In this document: piece by piece, positions 16,190 through 24,386 of the stretch
Numbering within the stretch: position 1 is the first letter of the stretch
How the letters are laid out: each line of letters begins with the position of its first letter
Assembly: GCA_016933055.1 (NCBI GenBank)
Contig: JAFGBS010000014.1
Location: forward strand, 150,568 to 214,567
Direction: 5' to 3'
Origin: Promethearchaeota archaeon
Lineage (GTDB): Archaea; Asgardarchaeota; Lokiarchaeia; Sigyniarchaeales; Promethearchaeaceae
DNA: 64,000 nt
The notes under the pieces: model-generated
The model's database searches: none
Seen by the model: the letters and a program-made list of their open reading frames with translations, nothing else
What the model was told of the DNA's origin: nothing
Made by a program: the position numbers and the translations under genes

Positions 16190-17947
16190 TAATTCTTTTA
16201 TTAATTTCTGAACTTCGACTTCTTGTTGTTTGGGAGTTTTATCTAGTTTCTTTTTATGGTTCTTTGCCCATTTTGTTTCAATTCTTTCCCGATGTAACGT
16301 ATTAAAAGCGCAAAACGGTATTTCTAATACATGGGATTCATCATCCGGATCAAGCACGCCATAATGAACTACACATCTCTGAACGCGCTCTATATCAAAA
16401 TTATAGATATCTTGGAAATGCATGGATCCGATAAATAATAAACCATTTAGCAGCATATCTTTTGAGGTGCGTAATGAGGGATATACAAGCAGTTTAAACA
16501 CATTAATGTAAAATTTATCATCTAGGATTTTCCTCCATTCAAGATCATAAATGTATTTGAGAGTACCGGCAATAAAATACGCTTTCATCATATTACGGTA
16601 GGCGATATCCGTAAGGTTATCTGTTAGATCACCAAGGGCATCAATTAGTTTTTTCATACCGAATTTTCCAGCAAATTCCTCGATGCTACTAAATAATCCC
16701 GATTGGGTGGGTTTGGGAATTTCACATTTTTGTACCATATCCCATACTTCCCCAGCCCATGTCAGCATCCCTTCTACATCAAGATATTCATGCAAGGGTT
16801 TCCAACCGCCCTCAGGCTGAATTTGAACTACGGTAGCAAATCCACAACTATCATGAGCGGTTATTGCCCATCCGGGATTATCTGAAAACCAAGAAAGAAG
16901 TTGTGTGAGTTTATTGCTTGCGCCTAAGGGATAAAAATCTTTAGGACTAAGACTACCTTTGGTGATTCGTTCAATTTCTTGAGTTAGATCACTGTTTGTA
17001 TAGCGAAGTCGTCGAAGATCTTCCATTGTTACCCTTCCACATAAAGAAACGGGTTGGAATACTATTCCACATACTACATCATTATTTTCTCGTGCAAATT
17101 GTAAAACATTTTCTACTTCATGGTCATTTTCTCCTTTACATACAGTCATAACCAATTGTACTCCCGTAATACCTACCTCTCGGCAATTTTCAATCACTTT
17201 ACGTTTTACTTTGCTGAGATCAACTCCTCTGATGGATTTATACGTTTCTGGTTCAATTCCATCAAATGACAAATATAAGGCTAAATCTGGATAAGCATTT
17301 TTTAACTCCTTACAAAATTCAATGGATTGCGCCATTTTGACTCCATTTGTATTCAATAAAATGTGTTGGAAGGATAATTCAGCGGCTTTTTTTATAATTT
17401 TCACTATATCGGGATGAAGAGTCGGTTCTCCTCCTGAGAATTGTGCAACGGGAGCAAAATAGGGACGTTGTTTTACGAAGTGTTCCATGATGCGAACAGT
17501 TTCTTCATAAGAATATTCAACAATATGACCAGCCGCATTGGCATTGGCATAGCAGATCGGACAGTTGAGATTACAGCGATTGGTAACATCCAATATCATT
17601 AGATTAGCTGCAGATTTGTGTTGAGAGCATAAACCACAATTATTAGGACACTCGTTTACAAACGGTTGTAATTCAATATTTTGGGGAGCAGTATCCATAC
17701 GGGAATGAAGAACTTCGTTTACAAGTGAATGTTTCCATTTATACAGTTCCGGGTCTTTGGATAGAATATCCTCGAAATCTCCATGTTCTTCACAAGTTTT
17801 TCGCATTAGAACTAGATTACCGTCTTCAACGATTCGAGCTTTGATATTTTTTTGGCATTCTGGGCAAATAGAAAGTGTGTGTCGGAGAAGAATTTCTGTC
17901 AATCTGTTTATGCTCCTTTTACTGAGTGTTGAATATAATTTTATCAC
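16184..17947 (-). CDS. Radical SAM protein of the tetraether lipid synthase (Tes) / MJ0619 family
   Basis: Tes-type enzymes join archaeal lipid tails into membrane-spanning tetraethers and use several metal clusters. The 587-residue protein shows every cysteine site expected: an N-terminal CPEC (28, 31) with TCEEHG, an ECPNNCGLCSQH cluster (100-107), the radical SAM motif CNLNCPICY (125, 129, 132), then FSGGEPTLH for SAM binding, and a C-terminal RCVVHYG ... IPFCAFN site. This arrangement is typical of Tes and of the related MJ0619 group, which includes proposed pterin methylases, so the exact reaction is not settled by sequence. Length fits the family. A tetraether role agrees with an archaeal host. 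It stands alone as a single-gene unit. Confidence 0.8.
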   Translation of the reverse strand: MIKLYSTLSKRSINRLTEILLRHTLSICPECQKNIKARIVEDGNLVLMRKTCEEHGDFEDILSKDPELYKWKHSLVNEVLHSRMDTAPQNIELQPFVNECPNNCGLCSQHKSAANLMILDVTNRCNLNCPICYANANAAGHIVEYSYEETVRIMEHFVKQRPYFAPVAQFSGGEPTLHPDIVKIIKKAAELSFQHILLNTNGVKMAQSIEFCKELKNAYPDLALYLSFDGIEPETYKSIRGVDLSKVKRKVIENCREVGITGVQLVMTVCKGENDHEVENVLQFARENNDVVCGIVFQPVSLCGRVTMEDLRRLRYTNSDLTQEIERITKGSLSPKDFYPLGASNKLTQLLSWFSDNPGWAITAHDSCGFATVVQIQPEGGWKPLHEYLDVEGMLTWAGEVWDMVQKCEIPKPTQSGLFSSIEEFAGKFGMKKLIDALGDLTDNLTDIAYRNMMKAYFIAGTLKYIYDLEWRKILDDKFYINVFKLLVYPSLRTSKDMLLNGLLFIGSMHFQDIYNFDIERVQRCVVHYGVLDPDDESHVLEIPFCAFNTLHRERIETKWAKNHKKKLDKTPKQQEVEVQKLIKELS

Positions 17948-18089
17948 TATTAAAAAATTTAGTCTTTATCTAATTTATATCGCATAATTGTGTCTATTTG
18001 AATAGCTTTTCCATATTCAAAGTTGTATAATCTTAATGTTTTTGTACTGTGTAACTATCAAAGAAATAATCTCGCAATTGGTACATATT

Positions 18090-18755
18090 ATGACAATACC
18101 ACGATATCTCGATCGAAACACGGAACTAGTTAGAAAACGACTCATTGAGCAAGTTAAAATTTCACTGGATAAGGGGAATAAGTTTATAGAAAAAGAAATG
18201 TCCTCCAATCTGTTTGTGCTTGTAAAACCCATCATTAAGTTTTTCTATAATGAAGTGAAACGTAAAGACATGGAATCGGGGAGTTACAAGCAAATCGATT
18301 TATCCATCAAAGCTGCAAAAGATGTAATACTAGAACAAATATCATTGGAGATGGCAATTGAACGGTATTTTCAGCAGTATTTAAAATCAGATCAAACTTA
18401 CCAAACTTTAAAGAAACATCATAAAAATTATCCCAAATTAGTGAACAACACAAAAGATGTGTTCAGAGAGCAAGTGAGACCACTAATTGATCTCCTTCAA
18501 AATGATTCGGAAAATATTACGACATATGAAAATTTAGCTAAAGAGACTTTTAAATCAAAAGAGAAAACCTTGAATGCCTTAACAGGACAGTTTGAATTTA
18601 TGGAACAAGGCTTAAAATGGATTAAGGAGGATTTAACAATAATCAATCTTCCTATGGGCAGAGACATTTTGTATAAAATTCTATTACAAGGTTATCAGGA
18701 AACCGTTAACGAATTAGTTTCAGAAACCGAGGCGATGTATGATGCCTTATATTAA
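18090..18755 (+). CDS. Helical protein of unknown function
   Basis: I do not recognise this protein. From the ATG at 18090 it is 221 residues; the track start at 18036 adds 18 hydrophobic residues that look like untranslated leader. It is nearly all alpha-helical and charged (ELVRKRLIEQVKISLDKGNKFIEKEM, EMAIERYFQQYLK), with no membrane helix, cysteine cluster or nucleotide motif. Its 3' end overlaps the start of the DUF2085-like membrane protein gene by 17 bases, so the two are almost certainly co-transcribed and possibly translationally coupled. A peripheral or adaptor role to that membrane protein is possible but not shown. Confidence 0.6.
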   Translation: MTIPRYLDRNTELVRKRLIEQVKISLDKGNKFIEKEMSSNLFVLVKPIIKFFYNEVKRKDMESGSYKQIDLSIKAAKDVILEQISLEMAIERYFQQYLKSDQTYQTLKKHHKNYPKLVNNTKDVFREQVRPLIDLLQNDSENITTYENLAKETFKSKEKTLNALTGQFEFMEQGLKWIKEDLTIINLPMGRDILYKILLQGYQETVNELVSETEAMYDALY

Positions 18756-19926
18756 CTCAGAATTCGAAGAAGATTTCATATCTGATGAAGAACTTGAAGA
18801 TGATAGCGAAGCTCTCATTCAGTCTCGAATTAAGTATCAAATTAGTACTCTGGTTAAAGTAAAGCGGATTATATTTTGGATATTATACATTATTGTATTT
18901 TATTTCTTCGCATCTCGGAATTCTGGATACCTTTCTTTTCTCGAATCAGGAATTGATCGAATTTCTGGTGTAAAATTTCTCACTGGATTTTTAGTACTGA
19001 TTCTCTGTGCAAATATCGCAGGACCTATCGCGGGAGGAATTGGAGCTCTATTGGGAGATCTTACGTATCAATTAGTAACTACTAAGACCATACGGATGGA
19101 ATTTTTACTAATAGCAATTCTTATGGGAGTAACAGCAGGAGTATTTCGGTTTGATAAAGAAAAAACTCTAAAGAAAATGAAAGTAATGCACTTGTTTTAT
19201 AGTCTAGTAGGAGCCATTATATTTTCTTTGGGAGTTTTGTTTCTTATTGCATGGGTTCGTAATCCAGGACTGAATTGGAGTTCTGAGCTCGGTTCAGCAT
19301 TACAATTTAATTATTTTCAGTTCTTCTTATCCGAAATAACGTCTTTTTTATTTTTAGCACCCATAATCATAGCTATTTTGGATCGGGTGTTACGTTGGGC
19401 TTCAAATGATAAGGGGATTGCCTATAAATTCTTTTTTACCCACCATTATGAGGAACAAGCAGATCATACAATCCCCATAGACATCGGTGGATACCAATTT
19501 TTTGTATGCTCACGCTGTTCAGGAACGGTGTCTGGTATCTTATTGATGTTTTTTATCGATTCTGTATTATTTGAATATAATAATGGTGTTGAGATTATCA
19601 ATCCGACCATTGCATTCATCCTATCCATTGTTTTTACTATCCCGGCCCTTTCCGATTGGGGAACTCAAAAACTGCTTCTGCGGGAGAGTAACGATACAAT
19701 TCGCTTACTAACGGGAGTATTTCTAGGGGCAGCGATCCATTTATTAGTATTAGCAGTAGACCAATATGTTATTGGAGTTATTATTGTGCTTGTTGCGTAT
19801 TTCGGAGCATTTTTTACCATGTTTGCATTGGGTAATCGCAAATTGCGTCGCTTTATCCAAAAACGCATAAATAAAACAGTGAGTGAAAATGAAATGGATA
19901 AAAATACGAAGGAATCGAAAGATTAA
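18739..19926 (+). CDS. Polytopic membrane protein with DUF2085-like cysteine/histidine region
   Basis: The 395-residue protein begins with an acidic cytosolic head and then has about nine hydrophobic segments (IIFWILYIIVFYFF, FLTGFLVLILCANIAGPIAGGIGALLG and others). Near residue 235 it carries HHYEEQADHTIPIDIGGYQFFVCSRCSGTVSGI, which resembles the conserved core of DUF2085 membrane proteins, a family with a C-x2-C pair and upstream histidine. The N-terminal half resembles an integral sensor or transporter-like module and may be a fusion. The function of the family is not known to me. It overlaps genes on both sides (17 and 44 bases), indicating a three-gene operon. Confidence 0.65.
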   Translation: MMPYINSEFEEDFISDEELEDDSEALIQSRIKYQISTLVKVKRIIFWILYIIVFYFFASRNSGYLSFLESGIDRISGVKFLTGFLVLILCANIAGPIAGGIGALLGDLTYQLVTTKTIRMEFLLIAILMGVTAGVFRFDKEKTLKKMKVMHLFYSLVGAIIFSLGVLFLIAWVRNPGLNWSSELGSALQFNYFQFFLSEITSFLFLAPIIIAILDRVLRWASNDKGIAYKFFFTHHYEEQADHTIPIDIGGYQFFVCSRCSGTVSGILLMFFIDSVLFEYNNGVEIINPTIAFILSIVFTIPALSDWGTQKLLLRESNDTIRLLTGVFLGAAIHLLVLAVDQYVIGVIIVLVAYFGAFFTMFALGNRKLRRFIQKRINKTVSENEMDKNTKESKD

Positions 19927-20473
19927 CCAATATGGGAGTTCCCGAAAAATATTTTCACAATTATTATTACCCTACAATCCAACTCCTGAAGATTTGATAC
20001 GAACAGTCTTGCATGAATTAACGGTCAAGAAAGGACAAGTTTTATACGATTTAGGTTGCGGTGATGGTCGAGTCTTACGAATAGCAGCAGAAGAGTTTGG
20101 ATTACATGCAGTGGGATATGAAATCGATACTACACGAATCCAAGTATGTCGAGAAACGCTTAGAAGTCTTCCTCTCAAGATTCAAAAAAAAATTCGGATA
20201 TTTGAACAAGATTTATTTACGGCTGACCTAAACAAGGCGGATTTAGTGTACATTTATGGATTACCAGACGTATTTCCCTATCTCGTCCATGTTATCCAAA
20301 CTTGCCAACCAGATACCATACTTATACTTGTTTTATATGAACCAGGTGAAACTGTGAAGAGAGAGATGGGAATTGTGATTGAGAGAAAAATATCTATTCG
20401 AAATGCTAGTTGGTTCGCATATATTGCTAAAAAAATGGAGAAAGAAAACAGTGGCGCCGCGACCGGGATTTGA
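19883..20473 (+). CDS. Class I SAM-dependent methyltransferase, FAM173-like
   Basis: Residues about 50-65 contain the SAM-binding loop VLYDLGCGDGRVLRIAAEE, followed by GYEIDTTRI (acidic residue that binds ribose) and ADLVYIYGLPDVFPYL. The pattern YxPTPEDLIRTVL just before the SAM loop, and the GLP segment, resemble FAM173/ATPSCKMT lysine methyltransferases, which in eukaryotes modify membrane-embedded ATP synthase subunit c. The target here is unknown. It overlaps the upstream membrane protein gene by 44 bases. Its stop codon falls inside the tRNA-Asp gene on the opposite strand, so the last seven codons, including the stop, are antisense to the tRNA 3' end. That is either a real overlap or a run-on of the frame. 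Confidence 0.75.
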   Translation: MKMKWIKIRRNRKINQYGSSRKIFSQLLLPYNPTPEDLIRTVLHELTVKKGQVLYDLGCGDGRVLRIAAEEFGLHAVGYEIDTTRIQVCRETLRSLPLKIQKKIRIFEQDLFTADLNKADLVYIYGLPDVFPYLVHVIQTCQPDTILILVLYEPGETVKREMGIVIERKISIRNASWFAYIAKKMEKENSGAATGI

Positions 20474-20560
20474 ACCCGGGTCCAAGGAGATCTGCAAGAT
20501 CGTCGAGAACTCTCAATCTCATGACAGTCCTCGATGCTCACCGAACTACACTATCGCGGC
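20452..20560 (-). tRNA. tRNA-Asp (anticodon GTC) with a 32-base intron
   Basis: On the reverse strand, GCCGCGA pairs with TCGCGGC as a full 7-bp acceptor stem, followed by discriminator G and encoded CCA. The D stem is GTGT/GCAT, the anticodon stem GAGGA/TCCTT, the anticodon loop CTGTCA-C with GTC, and the T arm CCGGG-TTCAAAT-CCCGG. Between position 37 and 38, the canonical archaeal intron site, there are 32 extra bases (20490-20521). Removing them leaves a 77-base tRNA including CCA. Splicing would need the archaeal endonuclease acting on a bulge-helix-bulge. I can see GAGAT/ATCTT pairing there, but did not model it. Confidence 0.92.
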
Positions 20561-20746
20561 AATACAGATATTTAAAAAGTAAATCAAAAAAATTGCTCGT
20601 AACTAATAAATTTTTCTTAACTTCAGTGCCTTTATTATGACCATTCTATTCCAAACTTCAAGAGAGCTCTTCGGTACTTCCTCCTTTTTTTATAGTACTT
20701 GTATTTTCTGCGTTCAGTTCAAAATTACGACTAAGGAAAATTACAA

Positions 20747-22435
20747 TTAAAGATAGAATAAAGATGAACGACTATAATTTACTTCTAATGAATCTAATAA
20801 TCGAAAATGCTCGAATAGACGGATTTTAAAATGATTCCAACTCTTTAGAGATTGTTCAGTCCATAAAACTTCTGCAAGTGCACTCATTCTTGGGACACAC
20901 ATGTATTCAATATGGTCTGGAGTCTCAATGTATTCGGTCCAAAGGTTCCCTTGAGCCCCCAAAATGTATTTAGCTTCTTCCGAATTTAATTCGGCCGGAA
21001 TAGGTTCAAAACTATAGACTTTTGACAAAGGAATATATCCTCCAATTGCTTTGGGCTCAGTGAGAGGATCACCTTGATAATAATCGAAATAACAATGCTC
21101 AGTGGGGGTCATTATTACCGTATGGTTTAATCTAACCGCAGCAATTGCTGCATCCCAGCTATTCCATGCCATAACTGTGGCATTTTCAGCCAATCCACCC
21201 TCGATTATTTCATTCCAACCTATGATTGAACGATTATGAGCTTGTAAAAAGGTACTAATTTGTGAGATGAAATAACTTTGCAGTTCACTTTCATTTTGTA
21301 AGCTTTCATTCATAATTCTGGCTTGACATTTTGGACATAATTCCCAACGAGCTTTCGGACATTCATCCCCACCAATATGGATATATTTAGACGGAAATAA
21401 CTCTATAACTTCCAATAAAACCGTTTCAAGAAACTCAAAAACTTCGTCATTCCCTGCGCAGTAAACATCTTCATAAATCCCCCATTTTGTTGGAACACTA
21501 TATGGACCACCCGTACAGGATAGCTCGGGATACGCAGCTAGAACCGCCATACAGTGACCTGGCATTTCGATCTCGGGAATAATTGTTATATATCTTTTTT
21601 CAGCATATTCTAAAATGTCTCTTATCTCATCTTGCGTGTAATATCCACCGTAAATATTTCCATGTCCTTCCATACGATATGCTCCTATTTCGGTTAATTT
21701 GCTATAATTCTTTATTTCGACTCTCCAGCCTTGATCATCCGTTAGATGCCAGTGAAATGTGTTATATTTATATAATGCTAACAGATCGAGGTATTTTTTA
21801 ATGAAACTAACGGGGAAAAAATGCCTAGCTACATCCAAATGCATTCCACGATATGAAAATCTGGGCTGGTCTCGAATCTGGAGACAAGGCAGTAATATCT
21901 TGTCCTCTTTTATCAATCCATTTAGTTTTCCGATGGAGGGAGGAAATAGCTGTAAGAGTGTTTGAATACCATAGAATACTCCCTTAGGATTTTGAGCCGT
22001 AATCAAAATTATACTTTCATTGATAACCAAATTATATCCCTCATTTCCCAACTTGTCTTCTGATAAATTTAATTCCAACTGGAGGGTTCCGTTCAAGAAA
22101 GTTGTAGGAATAGTTTTTATTTCGATTTCACGTCCCATGGAATATCGTAATTTCTCAGCCAAATAATCCCCTGTTTCTTTTAATTTTTCACTAGAATTAT
22201 CAACTGAAATAAAAAATTCACTGGTTACCTCAAAGAAACCTGAATTTGTTATTACATGCAAGGGTCTGGGTATGATCGGGTATTCGAGACCATCATTCGC
22301 ATTTTTATAGATTAGAAAACCTCCGATGAAACTAGAGATCACCCAAACTGCAATTATTGAAGCAATTATGCAACTATTTTTCCATTTCAAGCCCCGATTC
22401 ACCATCTTGAAGCAATCAACTGTACCAATATGCAC
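20747..22435 (-). CDS. Membrane-anchored beta-N-acetylhexosaminidase (GH20)
   Basis: GH20 enzymes remove terminal GlcNAc or GalNAc using an Asp-Glu pair and substrate-assisted catalysis. The catalytic pair is seen in YIHIGGDECPKARW. The family hallmark RGMHLDVARHFF...YKYNTFHWHLTDDQGWRVEI is intact, as are WNEIIEG and the C-terminal QGNLWTEYI tryptophan region. An N-terminal domain of about 130 residues precedes the barrel. A hydrophobic segment CIIASIIAVWVISSFIGGFLIY near residues 22-43 anchors it with the enzyme outside the cell, pointing to glycoprotein or polysaccharide scavenging or surface glycan turnover. An in-frame ATG at 22405 is an alternative start. It is divergent from the heliorhodopsin gene. 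Confidence 0.92.
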   Translation of the reverse strand: MHIGTVDCFKMVNRGLKWKNSCIIASIIAVWVISSFIGGFLIYKNANDGLEYPIIPRPLHVITNSGFFEVTSEFFISVDNSSEKLKETGDYLAEKLRYSMGREIEIKTIPTTFLNGTLQLELNLSEDKLGNEGYNLVINESIILITAQNPKGVFYGIQTLLQLFPPSIGKLNGLIKEDKILLPCLQIRDQPRFSYRGMHLDVARHFFPVSFIKKYLDLLALYKYNTFHWHLTDDQGWRVEIKNYSKLTEIGAYRMEGHGNIYGGYYTQDEIRDILEYAEKRYITIIPEIEMPGHCMAVLAAYPELSCTGGPYSVPTKWGIYEDVYCAGNDEVFEFLETVLLEVIELFPSKYIHIGGDECPKARWELCPKCQARIMNESLQNESELQSYFISQISTFLQAHNRSIIGWNEIIEGGLAENATVMAWNSWDAAIAAVRLNHTVIMTPTEHCYFDYYQGDPLTEPKAIGGYIPLSKVYSFEPIPAELNSEEAKYILGAQGNLWTEYIETPDHIEYMCVPRMSALAEVLWTEQSLKSWNHFKIRLFEHFRLLDSLEVNYSRSSLFYL

Positions 22436-22603
22436 TTAAACATGAATGATGTGCTATTTTAATTTGAAGATTTATTTCATTCATCGAATTTCATTTTTTC
22501 CGTCTTATATGACGTTTTTCATGATTTTTTCTATAATCTAAAATCACAATTTTTTTTACATAATTAGTTAAATAATTATCAACCCCTTAACTTAATTTAA
22601 CGG

Positions 22604-23422
22604 GTGAGTGAGAAAACAATGGAAAAACAATTTTTAGAACAATCTAGAATTAGTGATAAATATCTGAAGAAGTTCAATCTCGTGATGTTTTTTTTGCACT
22701 TCGTTCAAGCATTGACCATGCTTTTACTCGGACTCTTCGTAGCACAGATAAGAGATTTTGAATTGCCCATTACAACGACCTATCTACAATTCATTCCAGG
22801 ACCAGACATTTTAGTACCGAACTATCAAACTATTGGATCAATTCCTATAGGACCAATTGTATCTTCTTTCTTGTTCCTATCAGCATTGGCACACTTCTTG
22901 ATAGCAGTCCCCTTCAACAAATTCTACAATAAATCTTTAGATAAACATGTGAACTATTTCCGATGGTTTGAATACGCTTTAAGTTCTTCAGTAATGATCG
23001 TACTGATTGCGATGTTCTTTGGTGTTTATGATCTATCAAGCTTGGTTCTGATTTTTGGCGCAAATGCAACAATGAACTTGCTGGGATTAATGATGGAGAT
23101 TCATAATCAAACAACCAAGAAGACCAGTTGGATTGCGTTCAACATCGGTTGGGTAGTTGGATTACTTCCATGGGCAGTAATAATACTTTATCTACTTGGA
23201 AATAATGTATCCTTTAGTCAAGTCCCCTGGTTTGTATGGGCTATCTTTTTCAGCTACGGTGTCTTGTTCTTTACATTCCCGATCAATATGTTCTTACAAT
23301 ATAAGAAAGTAGGAAAGTTTCAAGATTACCGTTTTGGAGAAAGAGGTTATATCATCCTATCACTCGTTGCAAAAACCCTTCTAGCATGGTTAGTTTTTGC
23401 TGGAGTTTTACAACCTTCTTAA
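22604..23422 (+). CDS. Heliorhodopsin
   Basis: Heliorhodopsins are seven-helix retinal proteins with inverted topology, long photocycles and no clear pump activity. The 272-residue protein has seven hydrophobic segments. The retinal-binding lysine is K257 in helix 7 (LSLVAKTLLAWLVF) and the Schiff-base counterion glutamate is E123 in WFEYALSSS. The stretch NATMNLLGLMMEIHNQ and the PWAVIILY, FPINMFLQYKK and DYRFGERGY segments match family landmarks. No retinal-synthesis gene (15,15'-dioxygenase, lycopene cyclase) is nearby. The GTG at 22604 opens the frame; an ATG at 22619 preceded by GGTGAGTGAG is also plausible. An AT-rich TTAAATAAT about 30 bases upstream may be its TATA box. Confidence 0.93.
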   Translation: MSEKTMEKQFLEQSRISDKYLKKFNLVMFFLHFVQALTMLLLGLFVAQIRDFELPITTTYLQFIPGPDILVPNYQTIGSIPIGPIVSSFLFLSALAHFLIAVPFNKFYNKSLDKHVNYFRWFEYALSSSVMIVLIAMFFGVYDLSSLVLIFGANATMNLLGLMMEIHNQTTKKTSWIAFNIGWVVGLLPWAVIILYLLGNNVSFSQVPWFVWAIFFSYGVLFFTFPINMFLQYKKVGKFQDYRFGERGYIILSLVAKTLLAWLVFAGVLQPS

Positions 23423-23440
23423 ACCAATTTTTTTTTATTT

Positions 23441-24271
23441 TTAATTTTTTTGAGAAATATTTCGGTTTGATTTTATCTTGCGTGAGCTAAGAAGATATTT
23501 CGAAAACATATTATATTGGTGGCGATTCTTAGATTTAAGTGCCCAGATTGCGTCTACGGGGCATAGATTTACACATCCATTACAACCAACACAGATTCTT
23601 TCACGTATGACTGGATATCCTTTTTCATTAAGCGTGATTGCACCCGATGGACAAATTACTTCGGCACATATTCTGCATTTTGTGCATTTTTTCCTATTTA
23701 TTTGCTTAAATCCCGCTGTTAACGCCATCTGCCAGCGAAATGAAAGTAAAGCGGTCCAAACAGAGAGAAGATAATTCTGTTTAGGAATTTCTTCAATTTT
23801 GTATTCCAAGTTATGAAAAATCTTATGCACAAATTCATAGGACCGATTTTTGTCATATTCTGATATAGTATAATTTGGTATGATTCTTCGCTTATTCGGC
23901 ATCCAAGCTCGTATATTCGTAGTAACTGATACAGAAAACGCTCCTAAACTTGGACCTGCTGTTCTTGCAATAGATTTATACAGATTCCAATGGGTATTTC
24001 CTTTTTGTCCCCCAGTAGTGGAAAACACAAAGAATGGCTTTCTCTGAAAATCTAATTTTTTTAAAATGGTTGTTACCATTCGTGGAGCCCGATAGGAATA
24101 TACCGGGGCACCAATTCCAAATAAATCATATGTATTTAAATCAATTTGAGAATTATGCTTAATACGAATAAGATCTGAAGTATGACCGATTTCGTTTAGA
24201 TTTTCCCTTAAAATGTTAGCCAATTGTGCTGTAGTTCCAGTACCAGAGAAAAAAACTAAACAAACTTTCAT
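23441..24271 (-). CDS. Flavodoxin-ferredoxin fusion (EFR1-type) electron carrier
   Basis: The N-terminal half is a flavodoxin-like domain: FFSGTGTTAQLA forms the FMN phosphate loop and GAPVYSYRAP and FSTTGG are the later FMN loops. The C-terminal part contains two 4Fe-4S motifs, CTKCRICAEVICP and CVGCNGCVNLCP, so the chain carries both a flavin and two clusters. Such EFR1-like proteins pass low-potential electrons in anaerobes. The first cluster motif reads C-x2-C-x2-C with the fourth cysteine five residues on, slightly longer than standard. It is cytosolic, with no membrane helix. No obvious redox partner lies in the immediate neighbourhood; HypE is elsewhere in the window. Confidence 0.85.
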   Translation of the reverse strand: MKVCLVFFSGTGTTAQLANILRENLNEIGHTSDLIRIKHNSQIDLNTYDLFGIGAPVYSYRAPRMVTTILKKLDFQRKPFFVFSTTGGQKGNTHWNLYKSIARTAGPSLGAFSVSVTTNIRAWMPNKRRIIPNYTISEYDKNRSYEFVHKIFHNLEYKIEEIPKQNYLLSVWTALLSFRWQMALTAGFKQINRKKCTKCRICAEVICPSGAITLNEKGYPVIRERICVGCNGCVNLCPVDAIWALKSKNRHQYNMFSKYLLSSRKIKSNRNISQKN

Positions 24272-24386
24272 ACTTTTAGAAAACCACTACACTTCAAAAA
24301 TCTACCAGTACGATAATTTAACTTTTTATTCAATCGCAATGAATTTGAATTTAAAAGCGATTCGTCAATTGATTATATGAGTTTGA

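Noticed and set aside
20278-20541. Minus-strand ORF across the tRNA
   Set aside because: It overlaps both the tRNA-Asp gene and the methyltransferase gene; no domain.
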